Source: Corynebacterium ulcerans (GTDB taxonomy: Bacteria; Actinomycetota; Actinomycetes; Mycobacteriales; Mycobacteriaceae). Taken from it: a stretch of 64,000 nt of DNA. The position numbers and the translations under genes were made by a program. The notes beneath the pieces are model-generated. The model was not told where the DNA came from, did not search any database, and was given only the letters and a program-made list of their open reading frames with translations. The DNA lies in the NCBI RefSeq assembly GCF_900187135.1, contig NZ_LT906443.1, forward strand, positions 2,356,001 through 2,420,000, written 5' to 3'. Position 1 is the first letter of the stretch, and each line of letters begins with the position of its first letter. Shown here piece after piece: positions 27,525 to 36,968 of this stretch.

Positions 27525-27587
27525 GGGAATTGTTACCAAAAGCCATGTTTGATTACATTTTGGGAAAGATTAGGTTTTGACAGCGTT
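27525..27587 (+). promoter_or_regulatory. Two candidate ECF-type (SigE/SigH-like) promoters of sigE
   Basis: GGGAAT (27525-27530) followed after 16 bases by GTT (27547-27549), and GGGAAA (27562-27567) followed after 16 bases by CGTT (27584-27587). Both fit the GGAA-N16-19-GTT pattern of SigE/SigH-group promoters in mycobacteria and corynebacteria and lie 50-110 bases before the sigE ATG, suggesting autoregulation or cross-control. Confidence 0.5.
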
Positions 27588-27639
27588 TTTCCAGTTTTCT
27601 AGCTGGTTTTCCCCAGAAGAGTCGGGCACAATACGTTTC

Positions 27640-28281
27640 ATGACATCGAACAGCGGTTCCCTTTCACTCACCTCAGGCCTGGATCAGACACATGAGACGG
27701 CTGAGCTGAATGGAACTGCTGCATTTGATGCTGGTACTGGGGCAATGCCTACGTGGGGAGAACTCGTTGCAGAGCATGCGGATAGTGTTTATCGCTTAGC
27801 GTTTCGACTCTCCGGTAACCAGCACGACGCAGAAGATCTGACACAAGAAACCTTTATGCGTGTCTTTCGCTCGCTGAAAAATTACCAACCAGGCACCTTT
27901 GAGGGATGGCTGCACCGGATCACCACCAACTTATTCCTAGACATGGTCCGGCATCGCTCCAAGATTCGGATGGAGGCTCTGCCTGACGATTACGAGCGCG
28001 TGCCTGGCACCGACATGACTCCCGAGCAGGCCTATAACATCTCCAACCTGGACCCAGCGCTGCAAAAAGCTCTCGATGATCTTGGCCCGGACTTCCGCGT
28101 CGCAGTGGTTTTGTGTGACGTCGTGGGCATGAGTTACGACGAAATCGCGGATACCTTAGGCGTGAAAATGGGCACGGTTCGCTCACGGATTCACCGCGGT
28201 CGTTCCCAACTGCGTGCGAGTTTAGAGGCTGCGGCGGCGACTAATGAGGAAGCCCAACTCCTCCTACCGATGTCTCACTAA
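27640..28281 (+). CDS. sigE: ECF RNA polymerase sigma factor SigE
   Basis: A 213-residue ECF sigma factor for surface and envelope stress. Region 2 contains [28 protein letters not shown] (core quoted: [16 protein letters not shown]) with the -10 recognition helix following in [15 protein letters not shown]; region 4 holds [20 protein letters not shown], the -35 helix-turn-helix. ATG 27640 gives the length of known corynebacterial SigE; a TTG at 27577 would extend into the promoter zone. The anti-sigma gene follows after 35 bases and tatB after that, the conserved actinobacterial order. Confidence 0.95.
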   Translation: MTSNSGSLSLTSGLDQTHETAELNGTAAFDAGTGAMPTWGELVAEHADSVYRLAFRLSGNQHDAEDLTQETFMRVFRSLKNYQPGTFEGWLHRITTNLFLDMVRHRSKIRMEALPDDYERVPGTDMTPEQAYNISNLDPALQKALDDLGPDFRVAVVLCDVVGMSYDEIADTLGVKMGTVRSRIHRGRSQLRASLEAAAATNEEAQLLLPMSH

Positions 28282-28316
28282 AAACAACGGTAGAGTACGA
28301 GGCGGAGGTGGAAAGA

Positions 28317-28748
28317 GTGAACCATGAACACCGCAACAGTAGGGTCGAAAAGATTCGGCACTTTGCCTCGGTTGAGCATCTTAACCCGGAAGCCGTAGCC
28401 GCGCTTGTCGACGATGAACTCAGCAGCGTCGCAGCCCATCGCGCAAAAATACATCTCGTGCATTGCAAAGAATGCCGCGATGAGGTAGATCGGCAGCGTC
28501 GTGCTGCTGACCGACTCCGCGGTTCCACGCATTCAGAAATGCGTGCTTCCTCTGATCTCCTAGCCAAGTTGCAGGGCATAGCTCACTCCTGCCCGGAAGG
28601 GCCCAACGCAGAGGACATGGTGGTTACCCCACAAACCTTCCTCGACAAGATTGACGGTATGGCCCGAAACATTAGGAAAACAAGCCAGAATCTGCGCAAC
28701 GCTCGAATGGCCGCACTGAAACACCTTGATGAGCCCAACTCCCGCTAA
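28317..28748 (+). CDS. cseE: Zinc-containing anti-sigma factor (CseE/RseA type)
   Basis: A 143-residue soluble anti-sigma factor. The ZAS zinc motif H46-x3-C50-x2-C53 (HLVHCKEC) defines the domain, after the helix HLNPEAVAALVDDEL that contacts the sigma factor. No membrane helix is present, unlike RseA of enterobacteria, so it should act in the cytoplasm, with release by redox, phosphorylation or proteolysis as in relatives. GTG 28317 is chosen because GGAGG (28304-28308) is 8 bases upstream. Confidence 0.92.
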   Translation: MNHEHRNSRVEKIRHFASVEHLNPEAVAALVDDELSSVAAHRAKIHLVHCKECRDEVDRQRRAADRLRGSTHSEMRASSDLLAKLQGIAHSCPEGPNAEDMVVTPQTFLDKIDGMARNIRKTSQNLRNARMAALKHLDEPNSR

Positions 28749-28757
28749 GGTATAAGT

Positions 28758-29192
28758 GTGTTTTCTTCCATCGGTTGGCCCGAGATCATCACTCTCCTAG
28801 TGCTGGGCCTCATCATCATTGGGCCCGAGCGTCTTCCCAAAGTCATCGAAGATGTTCGCGCCGCTGCCTATGCGGCAAAGAAGGCGATCAACAACGCCAA
28901 AGCCGAGCTCAACGGAGATTTTGGCGCTGACTTTGAAGAGCTTCGGGAGCCGATTAACAAATTGGCTTCTATCCAGCGCATGGGACCTAAAGCCGCTTTG
29001 ACAAAAGCGCTTTTCGACGGCGACCAGGAATTCATGGACACCTTTGACCCGAAAAAAATCATGGAAGATGGCACTGCAGGACAGGCGTACCGCGAGAAGC
29101 AGGGGGGCGTCGAAAAGCCTCAAACTCCGCCGCCATCAGAAACACAAAAAGCCCAGCCAAAGCAGGGCTTTAGCTGGGACGATATTACTTAA
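28758..29192 (+). CDS. tatB: Sec-independent translocase subunit TatB
   Basis: A 144-residue Tat component. The N-terminal FSSIGWPEIITLLVLGLIII, GPERLP hinge and amphipathic helix are diagnostic, followed by a Pro/Gln-rich cytoplasmic tail. TatB with TatC binds twin-arginine signal peptides. It starts at GTG 28758, 9 bases after cseE, and its stop overlaps the stop of converging mrp (TTAA at 29189-29192). Confidence 0.95.
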   Translation: MFSSIGWPEIITLLVLGLIIIGPERLPKVIEDVRAAAYAAKKAINNAKAELNGDFGADFEELREPINKLASIQRMGPKAALTKALFDGDQEFMDTFDPKKIMEDGTAGQAYREKQGGVEKPQTPPPSETQKAQPKQGFSWDDIT

Positions 29193-30331
29193 CCCTTCCT
29201 AGTGACTCCTAAGCCAAGGGACTTGCCGGCAAGGGATTCCCTTCGGACCACGAGTTTGTCTGCGATCGCATGAATCGCTTGCCCAGCGGGAGATTCTGGG
29301 TCTCCCAGAGCAAGAGGCACTCCTGCGTCTCCACCTTCGCGTAGTCGGGGATCGAGGGGCACGCTGCCTAGGAGAGGGACGGTTGCGCCAGTGAGCGTCC
29401 GCAGTCGTTCGGCCATTGCTTCGCCGCCGCCACTACCGAATACATCCATGACAGTGCCGTCGGGAAGCACCATGGCAGACATATTCTCGATGACTCCAGC
29501 GATACGCTGATGCGTCTGGATACTTATCGACCCAGCACGTTCAGCCACCTCCGCCGCAGCCGCCTGCGGTGTGGTGACGACGAGAAGCTCGGCGTTAGGA
29601 ACGAGTTGGGCCACCGAGATGGCGATATCACCTGTTCCTGGGGGGAGATCGAGTAGGAGAATGTCCAGATCGCCCCAGAAAACATCTGCTAGGAACTGCT
29701 GTATCGCACGATGCAGCATAGGGCCACGCCAAACCACTGGGGCGTTTCCTTCCACGAAGTGGGCAATCGAAATCAGCTTCACTCCATGAGCCTGTGGCGG
29801 CATGATCATGTCGTCCACAGCATGCGGACGGTCTTCAGAGCCCATCATGCCGGGGACAGAATGACCGTAGATGTCTGCGTCGAGAACACCTACTTTTAAG
29901 CCTTTCGACGCCAAAGCCGTGGCAAGGTTCACCGTCATAGACGACTTTCCTACGCCGCCCTTGCCGGACGCCACTGCGAAGACTCGGGTAGTCGAGTCCG
30001 GTTGTGCGAAGGGAATGACAGGTTCTTCGGTGCTGCCGCGCAGCGTTTGGCGAAGTTCCCGGCGTTGGTCGTCGGACATGACGTCGGTGCTGACACTCAC
30101 CTCTCCTACTCCCCGAAGCTCCTCAAGAACAGCGCGAGTATTTTCAGTGAGAGTGTTTTTCATCGGGCAAGCGGCGATGGTCAGATAAATCTCGACATGT
30201 ACGTCGTTCCCGTTGATTGCAATGGATTTCACCATTCCGATCTCAGTGATGGGACGACCAATCTCGGGGTCTTCGACACGTGCGAGGGCTGCGCGCACGG
30301 CGGATTCAGAAAGGTTATGTTGAGTAGTCAT
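29189..30331 (-). CDS. mrp: Mrp/ApbC-type iron-sulfur carrier ATPase
   Basis: A 380-residue protein. The N-terminal MIP18/DUF59 domain (about 8-85, with the conserved AACPMKNTL) is followed by a MinD/ParA-like ATPase with the deviant Walker A GKGGVGKSSM, the switch LLDLPPGTGD and VLDADIYGHS. The CxxC pair present in many Mrp proteins after IENMS is not seen (IENMSAMVLPDG), as in other actinobacterial Mrp, so cluster binding may differ. It is last in a unit after the MgtE-like and DUF1003 genes (5-base gap). Confidence 0.92.
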   Translation of the reverse strand: MTTQHNLSESAVRAALARVEDPEIGRPITEIGMVKSIAINGNDVHVEIYLTIAACPMKNTLTENTRAVLEELRGVGEVSVSTDVMSDDQRRELRQTLRGSTEEPVIPFAQPDSTTRVFAVASGKGGVGKSSMTVNLATALASKGLKVGVLDADIYGHSVPGMMGSEDRPHAVDDMIMPPQAHGVKLISIAHFVEGNAPVVWRGPMLHRAIQQFLADVFWGDLDILLLDLPPGTGDIAISVAQLVPNAELLVVTTPQAAAAEVAERAGSISIQTHQRIAGVIENMSAMVLPDGTVMDVFGSGGGEAMAERLRTLTGATVPLLGSVPLDPRLREGGDAGVPLALGDPESPAGQAIHAIADKLVVRRESLAGKSLGLGVTRKG

Positions 30332-30336
30332 TGTTT

Positions 30337-30936
30337 TTATTTGTAGTCGTTCTTCTCGTCGTCGTAGAGATCGCCTTGAGTAGGATCAGATATTTCCTCG
30401 TGGCCGGTGTCGTTGAGCTCGTGGATGAGAGCGATGCGGGAGGCGGCTTCGTCGTCAAGCTTTGCTTCAAGGCGTTCGAGCATGTTGTGAAGATCTTCAA
30501 GCTCGTGTCTTAAATAATCGCGGGAGACCATGTCGCCAACTGCTAGACGCAAGCCCGCAAGCTCTCGTGTGATGAACTCGGTATCGGCTTTTGTTTCGAA
30601 AGCTCGCCGACGATCTTCGTTCAACGACACGCGGTCCCTATCTTCTTGCCGATTCTGCGCTAGGAGGATGAGTGGGGCCGCATACGCAGCCTGCGTAGAA
30701 AACGCGAGATTGAGCAAGATGAAGGGATATGGGTCCCATTGCCAGACAAAGACTCCGCAGTTGAGCACCACCCAGACAGCAACGAAGATGGTTTGCCACA
30801 TGAGATAGGTGCCGGTTCCGAAGAACCGTGCGACTTTTTCGGCGTACGCACCGACGGTGTCGTCATCAAGTTTGAAGAATCTGCGGCGCTTCTTTAAAAA
30901 GGGCGTGTCAAGGTCAGACCGATTGTATTCTGCCAT
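30337..30936 (-). CDS. DUF1003 membrane protein
   Basis: A 199-residue protein with two membrane helices (about 44-64 and 70-92) joined by WDPYPFILLNLAFSTQAAYA, the DUF1003 signature, then a charged cytoplasmic coiled coil (about 140-175). The function is unknown. Gaps of 3 and 5 bases to its neighbours show an operon with the MgtE/CBS-like protein and mrp, an order kept in mycobacteria. Confidence 0.85.
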   Translation of the reverse strand: MAEYNRSDLDTPFLKKRRRFFKLDDDTVGAYAEKVARFFGTGTYLMWQTIFVAVWVVLNCGVFVWQWDPYPFILLNLAFSTQAAYAAPLILLAQNRQEDRDRVSLNEDRRRAFETKADTEFITRELAGLRLAVGDMVSRDYLRHELEDLHNMLERLEAKLDDEAASRIALIHELNDTGHEEISDPTQGDLYDDEKNDYK

Positions 30937-30939
30937 GTG

Positions 30940-32232
30940 CTAGCCCTCCTTAGAGCTTGGTGCTACGGGACGGATACCGGTTTCTCGCCAGTCATCCGGT
31001 AGGAGGTGGTCGAGAAGGTCATCGACGGCCACTGCGCCTAGGAGGTGGTTTTCGTCATCAACCACCGGGCCGCACACCAAGTTATATGTGGCGAAGTAGC
31101 GTGCGGCAGTTTCCTGCGAATCGCTGGCGTAGAGTGGCGGGAGATCCGGATCGAGGATGCCGGAGATCAGGGCGCTGGGGGGTTCTCTTAAGAGTTTTTG
31201 CAAGTGCACGCACCCTAGATATTTTCCGGTGGGCGTGGCAGTAGGAGGGCGGACGACGAACACCAAGGATGCCAAGGACGTCGGAAGATCGGGGTTCCGT
31301 GCAAGAGCGAGAGCTTCGGCGACTGTCGTTTGGGGAGCAAGAATCAGCGGCTCGGGAGTCATAAGAGCGCCCACAGTGTCGGGACTAAAACTCATGAGTC
31401 GGCGAACTGGAGCAGATTCTTCTGGATCCATGAGTTCCAGGAGCACATCGGCCTTGTCATCGGGGAGTTCGCCTAGGAGGTCTGCGGCGTCGTCAGGATC
31501 CATCTCCTCAAGAACGTCTGCGGCACGTTCGATGTCTAGGGTCTCAATTAGCTCGGCTTGTCGATCTTCCGACATTTCTTGGAGCACGTCGGCGAGGCGA
31601 TCGTCGTCAAGCTCACTAGCCACAGTGACACGCTGGCGCTCGGGGAGCTTATAAAGCACCGTGGCGACGTCCGCAGGGCGCATGTCCTCAAAGCCCGCTA
31701 TGAGCTCGGCCGCGGCATCGGAAAGACCAACACCGGCAGCGGAGATGCCGTGTACGTGGGACCACGGGACGGTAAACAGATCAGGTCGGCGGCCAAACTT
31801 AGGACGCTCTCCAATCACCGCGACACGCGAGATAGCCCAGTCACGCGTTCGTGTGCGTTCTAACTCTACGTCGGCGACTTCAACAGGGCGCCCATGTAAT
31901 TGATCAAGCTCGGGATCGTCAACATGGATTTTGGAGCCGATGATGTCACCAACCACCGCTACTTCACCATGCCGAGGCTTATAGCCACGCAGTGAAACCG
32001 AACCAGAAACAAGATTGATCTCTTGAGGCTCGATAGCCGCGACGCGCAGCATGGGCAGAAAGATTCTTCGATTATTCATCATTTCCACCACAAGTCCCAG
32101 GACTCGTGACATCTGGCCGCTAGGACGAACATTAACGACCACGTCACGGACTCGACCAATAACATCTGTGTCTGGTCCGCGCACTACCATTCCGGCGAGG
32201 CGGCCGGCGTACACTCGTGTCACTTGACTCAT
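30940..32232 (-). CDS. MgtE N-domain / CBS-domain protein without transport domain
   Basis: A 430-residue soluble protein. A PRC-barrel-like N-terminus (about 1-170) precedes a superhelical MgtE N-domain with repeats such as LADVLQEMSEDRQAELIE and LEEMDPDDAADLLGEL (about 190-290), and a CBS pair (about 290-420). The membrane domain of the MgtE magnesium channel is missing, so it resembles only the cytoplasmic magnesium sensor. It could regulate a separate channel or the co-transcribed DUF1003 protein; this is inference. The same truncated form occurs in mycobacteria. Confidence 0.85.
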   Translation of the reverse strand: MSQVTRVYAGRLAGMVVRGPDTDVIGRVRDVVVNVRPSGQMSRVLGLVVEMMNNRRIFLPMLRVAAIEPQEINLVSGSVSLRGYKPRHGEVAVVGDIIGSKIHVDDPELDQLHGRPVEVADVELERTRTRDWAISRVAVIGERPKFGRRPDLFTVPWSHVHGISAAGVGLSDAAAELIAGFEDMRPADVATVLYKLPERQRVTVASELDDDRLADVLQEMSEDRQAELIETLDIERAADVLEEMDPDDAADLLGELPDDKADVLLELMDPEESAPVRRLMSFSPDTVGALMTPEPLILAPQTTVAEALALARNPDLPTSLASLVFVVRPPTATPTGKYLGCVHLQKLLREPPSALISGILDPDLPPLYASDSQETAARYFATYNLVCGPVVDDENHLLGAVAVDDLLDHLLPDDWRETGIRPVAPSSKEG

Positions 32233-32292
32233 GGTTTACCAGTCTACGTGCTTAAACGAAGTCGACAACTTCAAGGGTGCTCTACGCTTCTT

Positions 32293-32368
32293 GTGACTAG
32301 GAGAGGGGTGGGGCTGGGATATTTACTAAAGCAAGCTAAACTCTCCCAAAGCCCCCTTTCCTAGTCAC
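32293..32368. repeat. Imperfect inverted repeat upstream of a lipoprotein gene
   Basis: GTGACTAGGA (32293-32302) and TCCTAGTCAC (32359-32368) are exact inverses; pairing continues inward into GGGGCT/AGCCCC with small gaps. Each arm contains the dispersed 7-mer. It lies between divergent genes, 26 bases before the lipoprotein ATG, so it could be an operator or a large hairpin. Confidence 0.5.
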
Positions 32369-32394
32369 GTGGATGAAAGGCACCCTGAACAGAT

Positions 32395-33057
32395 ATGAGC
32401 CGTCGAGCAGCATTAATTGGATCGCTACTGGTGGGTGTTATCGCCTTAACCGGATGCGCCCGTTTTGAACCGACCGCAGATCCTATACCGGACCAGCATA
32501 AAGTGATAGTGATTGCCGTCGATCCTGGCTCTTGGGAACAAGTAGTGCTGGGGGAAGCTTATAGTCAGGCGCTTCAGCATGCTGGACGAGAAGCTGTGAT
32601 TAGGGTATCAGCGACTACTTCTCAGACGGATCCGCTTAGGTCGATTTCACAGGGGGAAGCGGATTTGTATATTAGCTGTACTGGAAAGATTCTTACCTTA
32701 GCTAATTCGCATCGGGCACGGGAGCTTTCCAACGAATACGTCAAAGACAAAGCGGCCGCCACTGCAGATCAGTGGCGAGAAACTGTGTACTCGGAAATGA
32801 TGGCGTCGCTAGGAAATAATGTGAATGCCACCGATCCTAGTAACACGATTGGTTGCGAGAGTGAAACCCTAGAGCTTCCTCAGAATCTTGTCCCGGTGTA
32901 CCGCGAACCAGTGTTTACGAGGGACAACCGTAACATTTTGAATCTAGTTTCGGGTTCGCTGTCTACGAGCAAATTACAAAAGCTTGTCGAGGAAGCAGAA
33001 CAAAGCATGAGTGCTTCAGCGCCAGTGGAAAAATTCCTCAAAGACGCCAAGCTTTAG
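32395..33057 (+). CDS. Lipoprotein resembling glycine-betaine-type binding proteins
   Basis: A 220-residue lipoprotein: signal peptide with lipobox LTGC (Cys21), then KVIVIAVDPGSWEQVVLGEAY, which recalls the first strand and helix of OpuAC-type substrate-binding proteins, and GEADLYISC later. It is shorter than typical members and no transporter genes are adjacent. The ligand is unknown. Expected on the outer face of the plasma membrane. A strong terminator follows. Confidence 0.65.
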   Translation: MSRRAALIGSLLVGVIALTGCARFEPTADPIPDQHKVIVIAVDPGSWEQVVLGEAYSQALQHAGREAVIRVSATTSQTDPLRSISQGEADLYISCTGKILTLANSHRARELSNEYVKDKAAATADQWRETVYSEMMASLGNNVNATDPSNTIGCESETLELPQNLVPVYREPVFTRDNRNILNLVSGSLSTSKLQKLVEEAEQSMSASAPVEKFLKDAKL

Positions 33058-33070
33058 ACCAAAAACAAAC

Positions 33071-33108
33071 ATAAGGGGTGAGGTACAACGTTGTACCTCA
33101 CCCCTTAT
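33071..33108. terminator. Bidirectional terminator, perfect 38-bp palindrome
   Basis: A fully self-complementary 38-base palindrome centred on AACGTT, GC-rich in its outer arms, between the lipoprotein gene and converging odhA. Confidence 0.85.
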
Positions 33109-33120
33109 TGTGTTTTGCAG

Positions 33121-36100
33121 CTAGTCGGCGAATGCTTCGTCGAGAAGCTGGCTTTGCTCAACTGCATGGACTTTGTTCAATCCAGTTGCCGTTGATGCCT
33201 GAGCGCGACGGGAGACTCGCTTCATTGGGGGCATGCCTGGGATGAGCTCAGGAAGATGCTCGTGAAGGAATGGCCACGGTCCCTGGTTCGCGGGCTCGTC
33301 CTGGCAGAAGCGGATTTCTTCGGCATTCGGGTAGTAGTTGAATGCGTCGCGGAGACGGTTGAACGGAATCGGGTGCAGCATTTCGATGCGGACGATTGCC
33401 ACGTCTTCGCGCTTGTCCTTTTCAGCGCGCTTGTCCAGGTCGTAGTAGAGCTTGCCGGACACCAGCATGATCTTCTTGACCTTGGATGGATCAAGGTTGC
33501 CATCGGTAAACCGTGGGTCGTTGATCACTGACTGGAATTTCTTTACCTCGGTGAAATCGGAGACATCAGAGGTAGCGGCCTTCATACGAAGCATGGACTT
33601 GGGGCTGAACACGATCAAAGGACGCTTAAGTCCGCCAAGTGCGTGGCGACGCAGGAGGTGGAAATAGTTAGCCGGGGTAGTCGGCTGGGCTACGGTCATG
33701 GTTCCTTCGGCGCTGAGCTGCAGATAGCGTTCGATTCGCGCAGAAGAGTGATCTGGACCTTGGCCCTCGTAACCGTGCGGGAGTAGGAGGATCAATGAGG
33801 ATGTTTGACCCCACTTTGCCTCACCTGAGGAGACGTACTCATCGATGATGGTCTGTGCACCGTTAGCAAAATCGCCGAATTGCGCTTCCCAGGCGACTAC
33901 TGCTTCGCCGTTTCCTACGGAGTAGCCATACTCAAAGCCCATACCTGCGAATTCGGTGAGGGCGGAGTTATAGACGAGGAACTTGCCGCCGTTACCCTTA
34001 CGCTCAGCTAGCTCATTGAGCCCGTTGAATTCTGTGCCGTTGCGGGGGTCGGAGACCACTGCGTGACGCTGGGTGAAGGTGCCACGTCGGGAATCCTCAC
34101 CTGTCAACCGCACAAATTTTCCGCCGGCGGCGAGGGAACCGAAGGCGATGAGCTCTGCCCAACCCCAGTCGATTCCACCGTTGTGCGCAGAGTCCAGGCG
34201 CTTTTGGGCTACTGGTGCCACGCGCGGGTGGAACTCAAAGCCCTCTGGCGCGGTGGCGTAGGCCTGCGCGATCTCCACGAGGTCTTCGCGCGAGATATTG
34301 GTTTCCAAGCCGTGGGGAACCTGCTGAGAAGAGGTAATACCCGCCTGTGCCTCAAAGGGCTTCTTCTCAGATTCTTTGACATCGTTGAAAATGGATTCCA
34401 TCTGGTCGTGGAAGTCACGCTGGACCTTTTCTGCGTCCTCGGCGGTGAGTTCGCCGCGGCCAAGAAGATTTTCCTTGTACTGCTCACGGACGGTCTTGCG
34501 AGCGTCGATAAGCTTGTACATCTCTGGCTGCGTCATCGATGGGTCGTCGGCCTCGTTGTGTCCGCGCCGGCGGTAGGAGATCATGTCGATGAAGACGTCT
34601 TTGCCAAACTCGCGACGGTATTCGGTAGCCAGCTTGCCCACCCAGACGACTGCCTCGGGGTCGTCGCCGTTAACGTGGAAGACGGGGCAGCCATAGGCTT
34701 TAGCCAAGTCCGTGGCGTAGTGGCTGGAACGTGCGGAATCTGGCGTGGTGGTGAAACCGATCTGGTTGTTCACAACGATGTGAACGGTGCCGCCGACGGT
34801 GTAACCGCGCAGTTGTGCGAGGTTCAAGGTTTCCTGAACAATGCCAAGGCCTGCAAAAGCTGCATCACCGTGGAGCATCATGGGCATGACGGAATATCCG
34901 TCCTTGCCCTTGTCTAGGATGTCTTGCTTGGCGCGGGCGATTCCTTCCAAAACCGGATCGACGGCTTCAAGGTGTGAAGGGTTGGCTGCAAGCGAGACCT
35001 TGATCTCGTTGTCGCCAAACATCTGGATGTGGTTGCCCTCTGCCCCAAGGTGGTATTTGACGTCACCGGAACCACCGGCAGCCTTAGGCTCGATGTGCCC
35101 TTCGAATTCGGTGAAGACAGTCGCGAGCGGCTTTCCAACTACGTTGACGAGGACGTTGAGGCGGCCACGGTGTGGCATGCCAATAACGACTTCGTCCAGG
35201 CCCTGGCCCGCAGCGGTGTCGATAGAGGAGTCCATGAGCGGGATAAGAGCTTCTGCACCTTCGAGGGAGAAGCGCTTTTGTCCGACGTACTTGGTTTGTA
35301 GGAAATCCTCAAAGGCCTGTGCAGCATTGAGCTGCTGCAATATGTATTTCTGCTCCGGCTGGGTGAACTTAGGCATGCCGGCTTCGATGCGATCCTGGAG
35401 CCAGAGGCGCTCGTCGCGATCAAGGATATGGGTGTACTCGGACCCAACTTTGAGCGTGTATGCGGCGTGTAGCTTGCTGAGCACCTCACGCAGCGTCATG
35501 CTTTCCTTGCCGCCGAAACCGCCAACATTGAATGTGCGGTCGAGGTCCCACAACGTGAGTCCGTGGGTAGCAATATCTAGATCGCGGTGATCTGGTACTG
35601 GCATACCCGGCTGGTGCCAACGCAGTGGGTTCGTGTCTGCGATGAGGTGACCGCGGGAACGGTATGCCTCGATAAGCTGCATAACGCGGGTGTTCTTGTC
35701 CACGCCGGTGTTGGGGAGATCCTGAGCCCAGCGCATAGGGGAGTAGGGGATGCCTACGGACTCAAAAATGCTGTCCCAGAATGCATCGTCGATAAATAGC
35801 TGGCTTAGCGTACGGAGGAATTCACCGGACTCAGCGCCCTGGATGATGCGGTGATCGTACGTGGATGTAATAGTCACGAGCTTGCCCACACCAAGCTCGG
35901 CGAGGCGATCTTGGGAAGCTCCCGCAAACTCTGCTGGGTAGTCCATTGAGCCAACGCCGATGATCGCGCCCTGTCCTTGCGTGAGACGAGGCACAGAGTG
36001 GCGGGTACCAATTCCACCGGGGTTAGTCAGGGAGATCGTCACACCGGAGTAATCATCCATGGTGAGCTTGCCCACACGAGAGCGTGCGACGATGTCCTCA

Positions 36101-36807
36101 TATTTGGCGACGAACTCAGAGAAGGAGAGCTTCTCTGCCTCCTTGATAGCTGCTACGACGAGTGCACGCGTGCCATTCTTTTGCTGCACATCGATGGCGA
36201 GACCCATATTGATGTGTTCAGGCGTATGCAGCGTGGGCTTGCCATCAACAACTGAGTAGTAGTTGTTCATATCGGGATGAGCCATGGTCGCCTTGACCAC
36301 CGCATAACCGATGATGTGTGTGAACGAGACCTTTCCGCCCTTGGTGCGCTTGAGGTGCTCATTAATGATTGCCCGGTTTTCAAACATGAGCTTGACAGGC
36401 ATATCGCGAACCGAGGTTGCCGTGGGAACCTCGAGCGACTCATCCATGTTTTTGGCAATAGCCTTGTAGATGCCTTTTAGCGTTTGTTCGCCGGCTTGGG
36501 GCATCTCACCTGTGCGCTCCAAGGGGGAAGGTTGAGTTTTCTTCACTTTTTTCTCGGGCTTAGGGTCTTTAGCAGCCGCCTGAGCTGGTTTATTCTCGCT
36601 CTTAGCTGCGACTTCGGCGGATTTCTTCGCCGAAGGGGTGGGCTGAGTGGACGTGTTCTCTGTGGGAGTGCCCGATTTCTTGGGTGCACCCTGCTCTTCA
36701 AAAAGTTCGCGCCATTCCTTATCTACGGACTGCGGATCCTTCTGGAACTGCTGGAACATCTCGTCTACCAGCCAATCATTCTGGCCGAAAGTACTAGCGC
36801 TGCTCAC
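33121..36807 (-). CDS. odhA: 2-oxoglutarate dehydrogenase E1 with fused E2 acyltransferase domain (OdhA)
   Basis: A 1228-residue TCA-cycle enzyme of corynebacterial/mycobacterial type. After the ASTFGQNDWLVDEMF N-terminus and an Ala/Lys/Pro linker comes an E2-like succinyltransferase domain (about 100-330) with DHRIIQGAESGEF carrying the catalytic His; no lipoyl domain is present. The thiamine-diphosphate E1 follows, with GDAAFAGLGIVQETLN and NNQIGFTT. In C. glutamicum OdhA joins a mixed complex with pyruvate dehydrogenase E2 and Lpd and is inhibited by OdhI. GTG 36807 is chosen to match the known OdhA N-terminus; ATG 36825 is an alternative. STAGGAR motifs are rare here. Confidence 0.95.
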   Translation of the reverse strand: MSSASTFGQNDWLVDEMFQQFQKDPQSVDKEWRELFEEQGAPKKSGTPTENTSTQPTPSAKKSAEVAAKSENKPAQAAAKDPKPEKKVKKTQPSPLERTGEMPQAGEQTLKGIYKAIAKNMDESLEVPTATSVRDMPVKLMFENRAIINEHLKRTKGGKVSFTHIIGYAVVKATMAHPDMNNYYSVVDGKPTLHTPEHINMGLAIDVQQKNGTRALVVAAIKEAEKLSFSEFVAKYEDIVARSRVGKLTMDDYSGVTISLTNPGGIGTRHSVPRLTQGQGAIIGVGSMDYPAEFAGASQDRLAELGVGKLVTITSTYDHRIIQGAESGEFLRTLSQLFIDDAFWDSIFESVGIPYSPMRWAQDLPNTGVDKNTRVMQLIEAYRSRGHLIADTNPLRWHQPGMPVPDHRDLDIATHGLTLWDLDRTFNVGGFGGKESMTLREVLSKLHAAYTLKVGSEYTHILDRDERLWLQDRIEAGMPKFTQPEQKYILQQLNAAQAFEDFLQTKYVGQKRFSLEGAEALIPLMDSSIDTAAGQGLDEVVIGMPHRGRLNVLVNVVGKPLATVFTEFEGHIEPKAAGGSGDVKYHLGAEGNHIQMFGDNEIKVSLAANPSHLEAVDPVLEGIARAKQDILDKGKDGYSVMPMMLHGDAAFAGLGIVQETLNLAQLRGYTVGGTVHIVVNNQIGFTTTPDSARSSHYATDLAKAYGCPVFHVNGDDPEAVVWVGKLATEYRREFGKDVFIDMISYRRRGHNEADDPSMTQPEMYKLIDARKTVREQYKENLLGRGELTAEDAEKVQRDFHDQMESIFNDVKESEKKPFEAQAGITSSQQVPHGLETNISREDLVEIAQAYATAPEGFEFHPRVAPVAQKRLDSAHNGGIDWGWAELIAFGSLAAGGKFVRLTGEDSRRGTFTQRHAVVSDPRNGTEFNGLNELAERKGNGGKFLVYNSALTEFAGMGFEYGYSVGNGEAVVAWEAQFGDFANGAQTIIDEYVSSGEAKWGQTSSLILLLPHGYEGQGPDHSSARIERYLQLSAEGTMTVAQPTTPANYFHLLRRHALGGLKRPLIVFSPKSMLRMKAATSDVSDFTEVKKFQSVINDPRFTDGNLDPSKVKKIMLVSGKLYYDLDKRAEKDKREDVAIVRIEMLHPIPFNRLRDAFNYYPNAEEIRFCQDEPANQGPWPFLHEHLPELIPGMPPMKRVSRRAQASTATGLNKVHAVEQSQLLDEAFAD

Positions 36808-36968
36808 TGCAGGTGCTCGCCTCATTTCTTTGTGAGATTACTTACGTCTATTCACACTGTAATAGCTTTTATATAGGCTAACCGGTTTCTCCCCCCAACG
36901 ACGAAATCCACAGGAAAGTTTTTCGTTCTTAGGAGGAAACTGCTGGAAAGTTCACCGCATAAAGGCCT

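Noticed and set aside
34063..34917. 284-codon ORF on the plus strand opposite odhA
   Set aside because: It lies wholly inside the well-supported odhA frame and has no recognisable domain or ribosome binding site; long antisense ORFs are common opposite biased coding sequence.
34841..35590. 249-codon Ser/Arg-rich ORF opposite odhA
   Set aside because: Low-complexity composition typical of a shadow frame, and it overlaps another shadow ORF.
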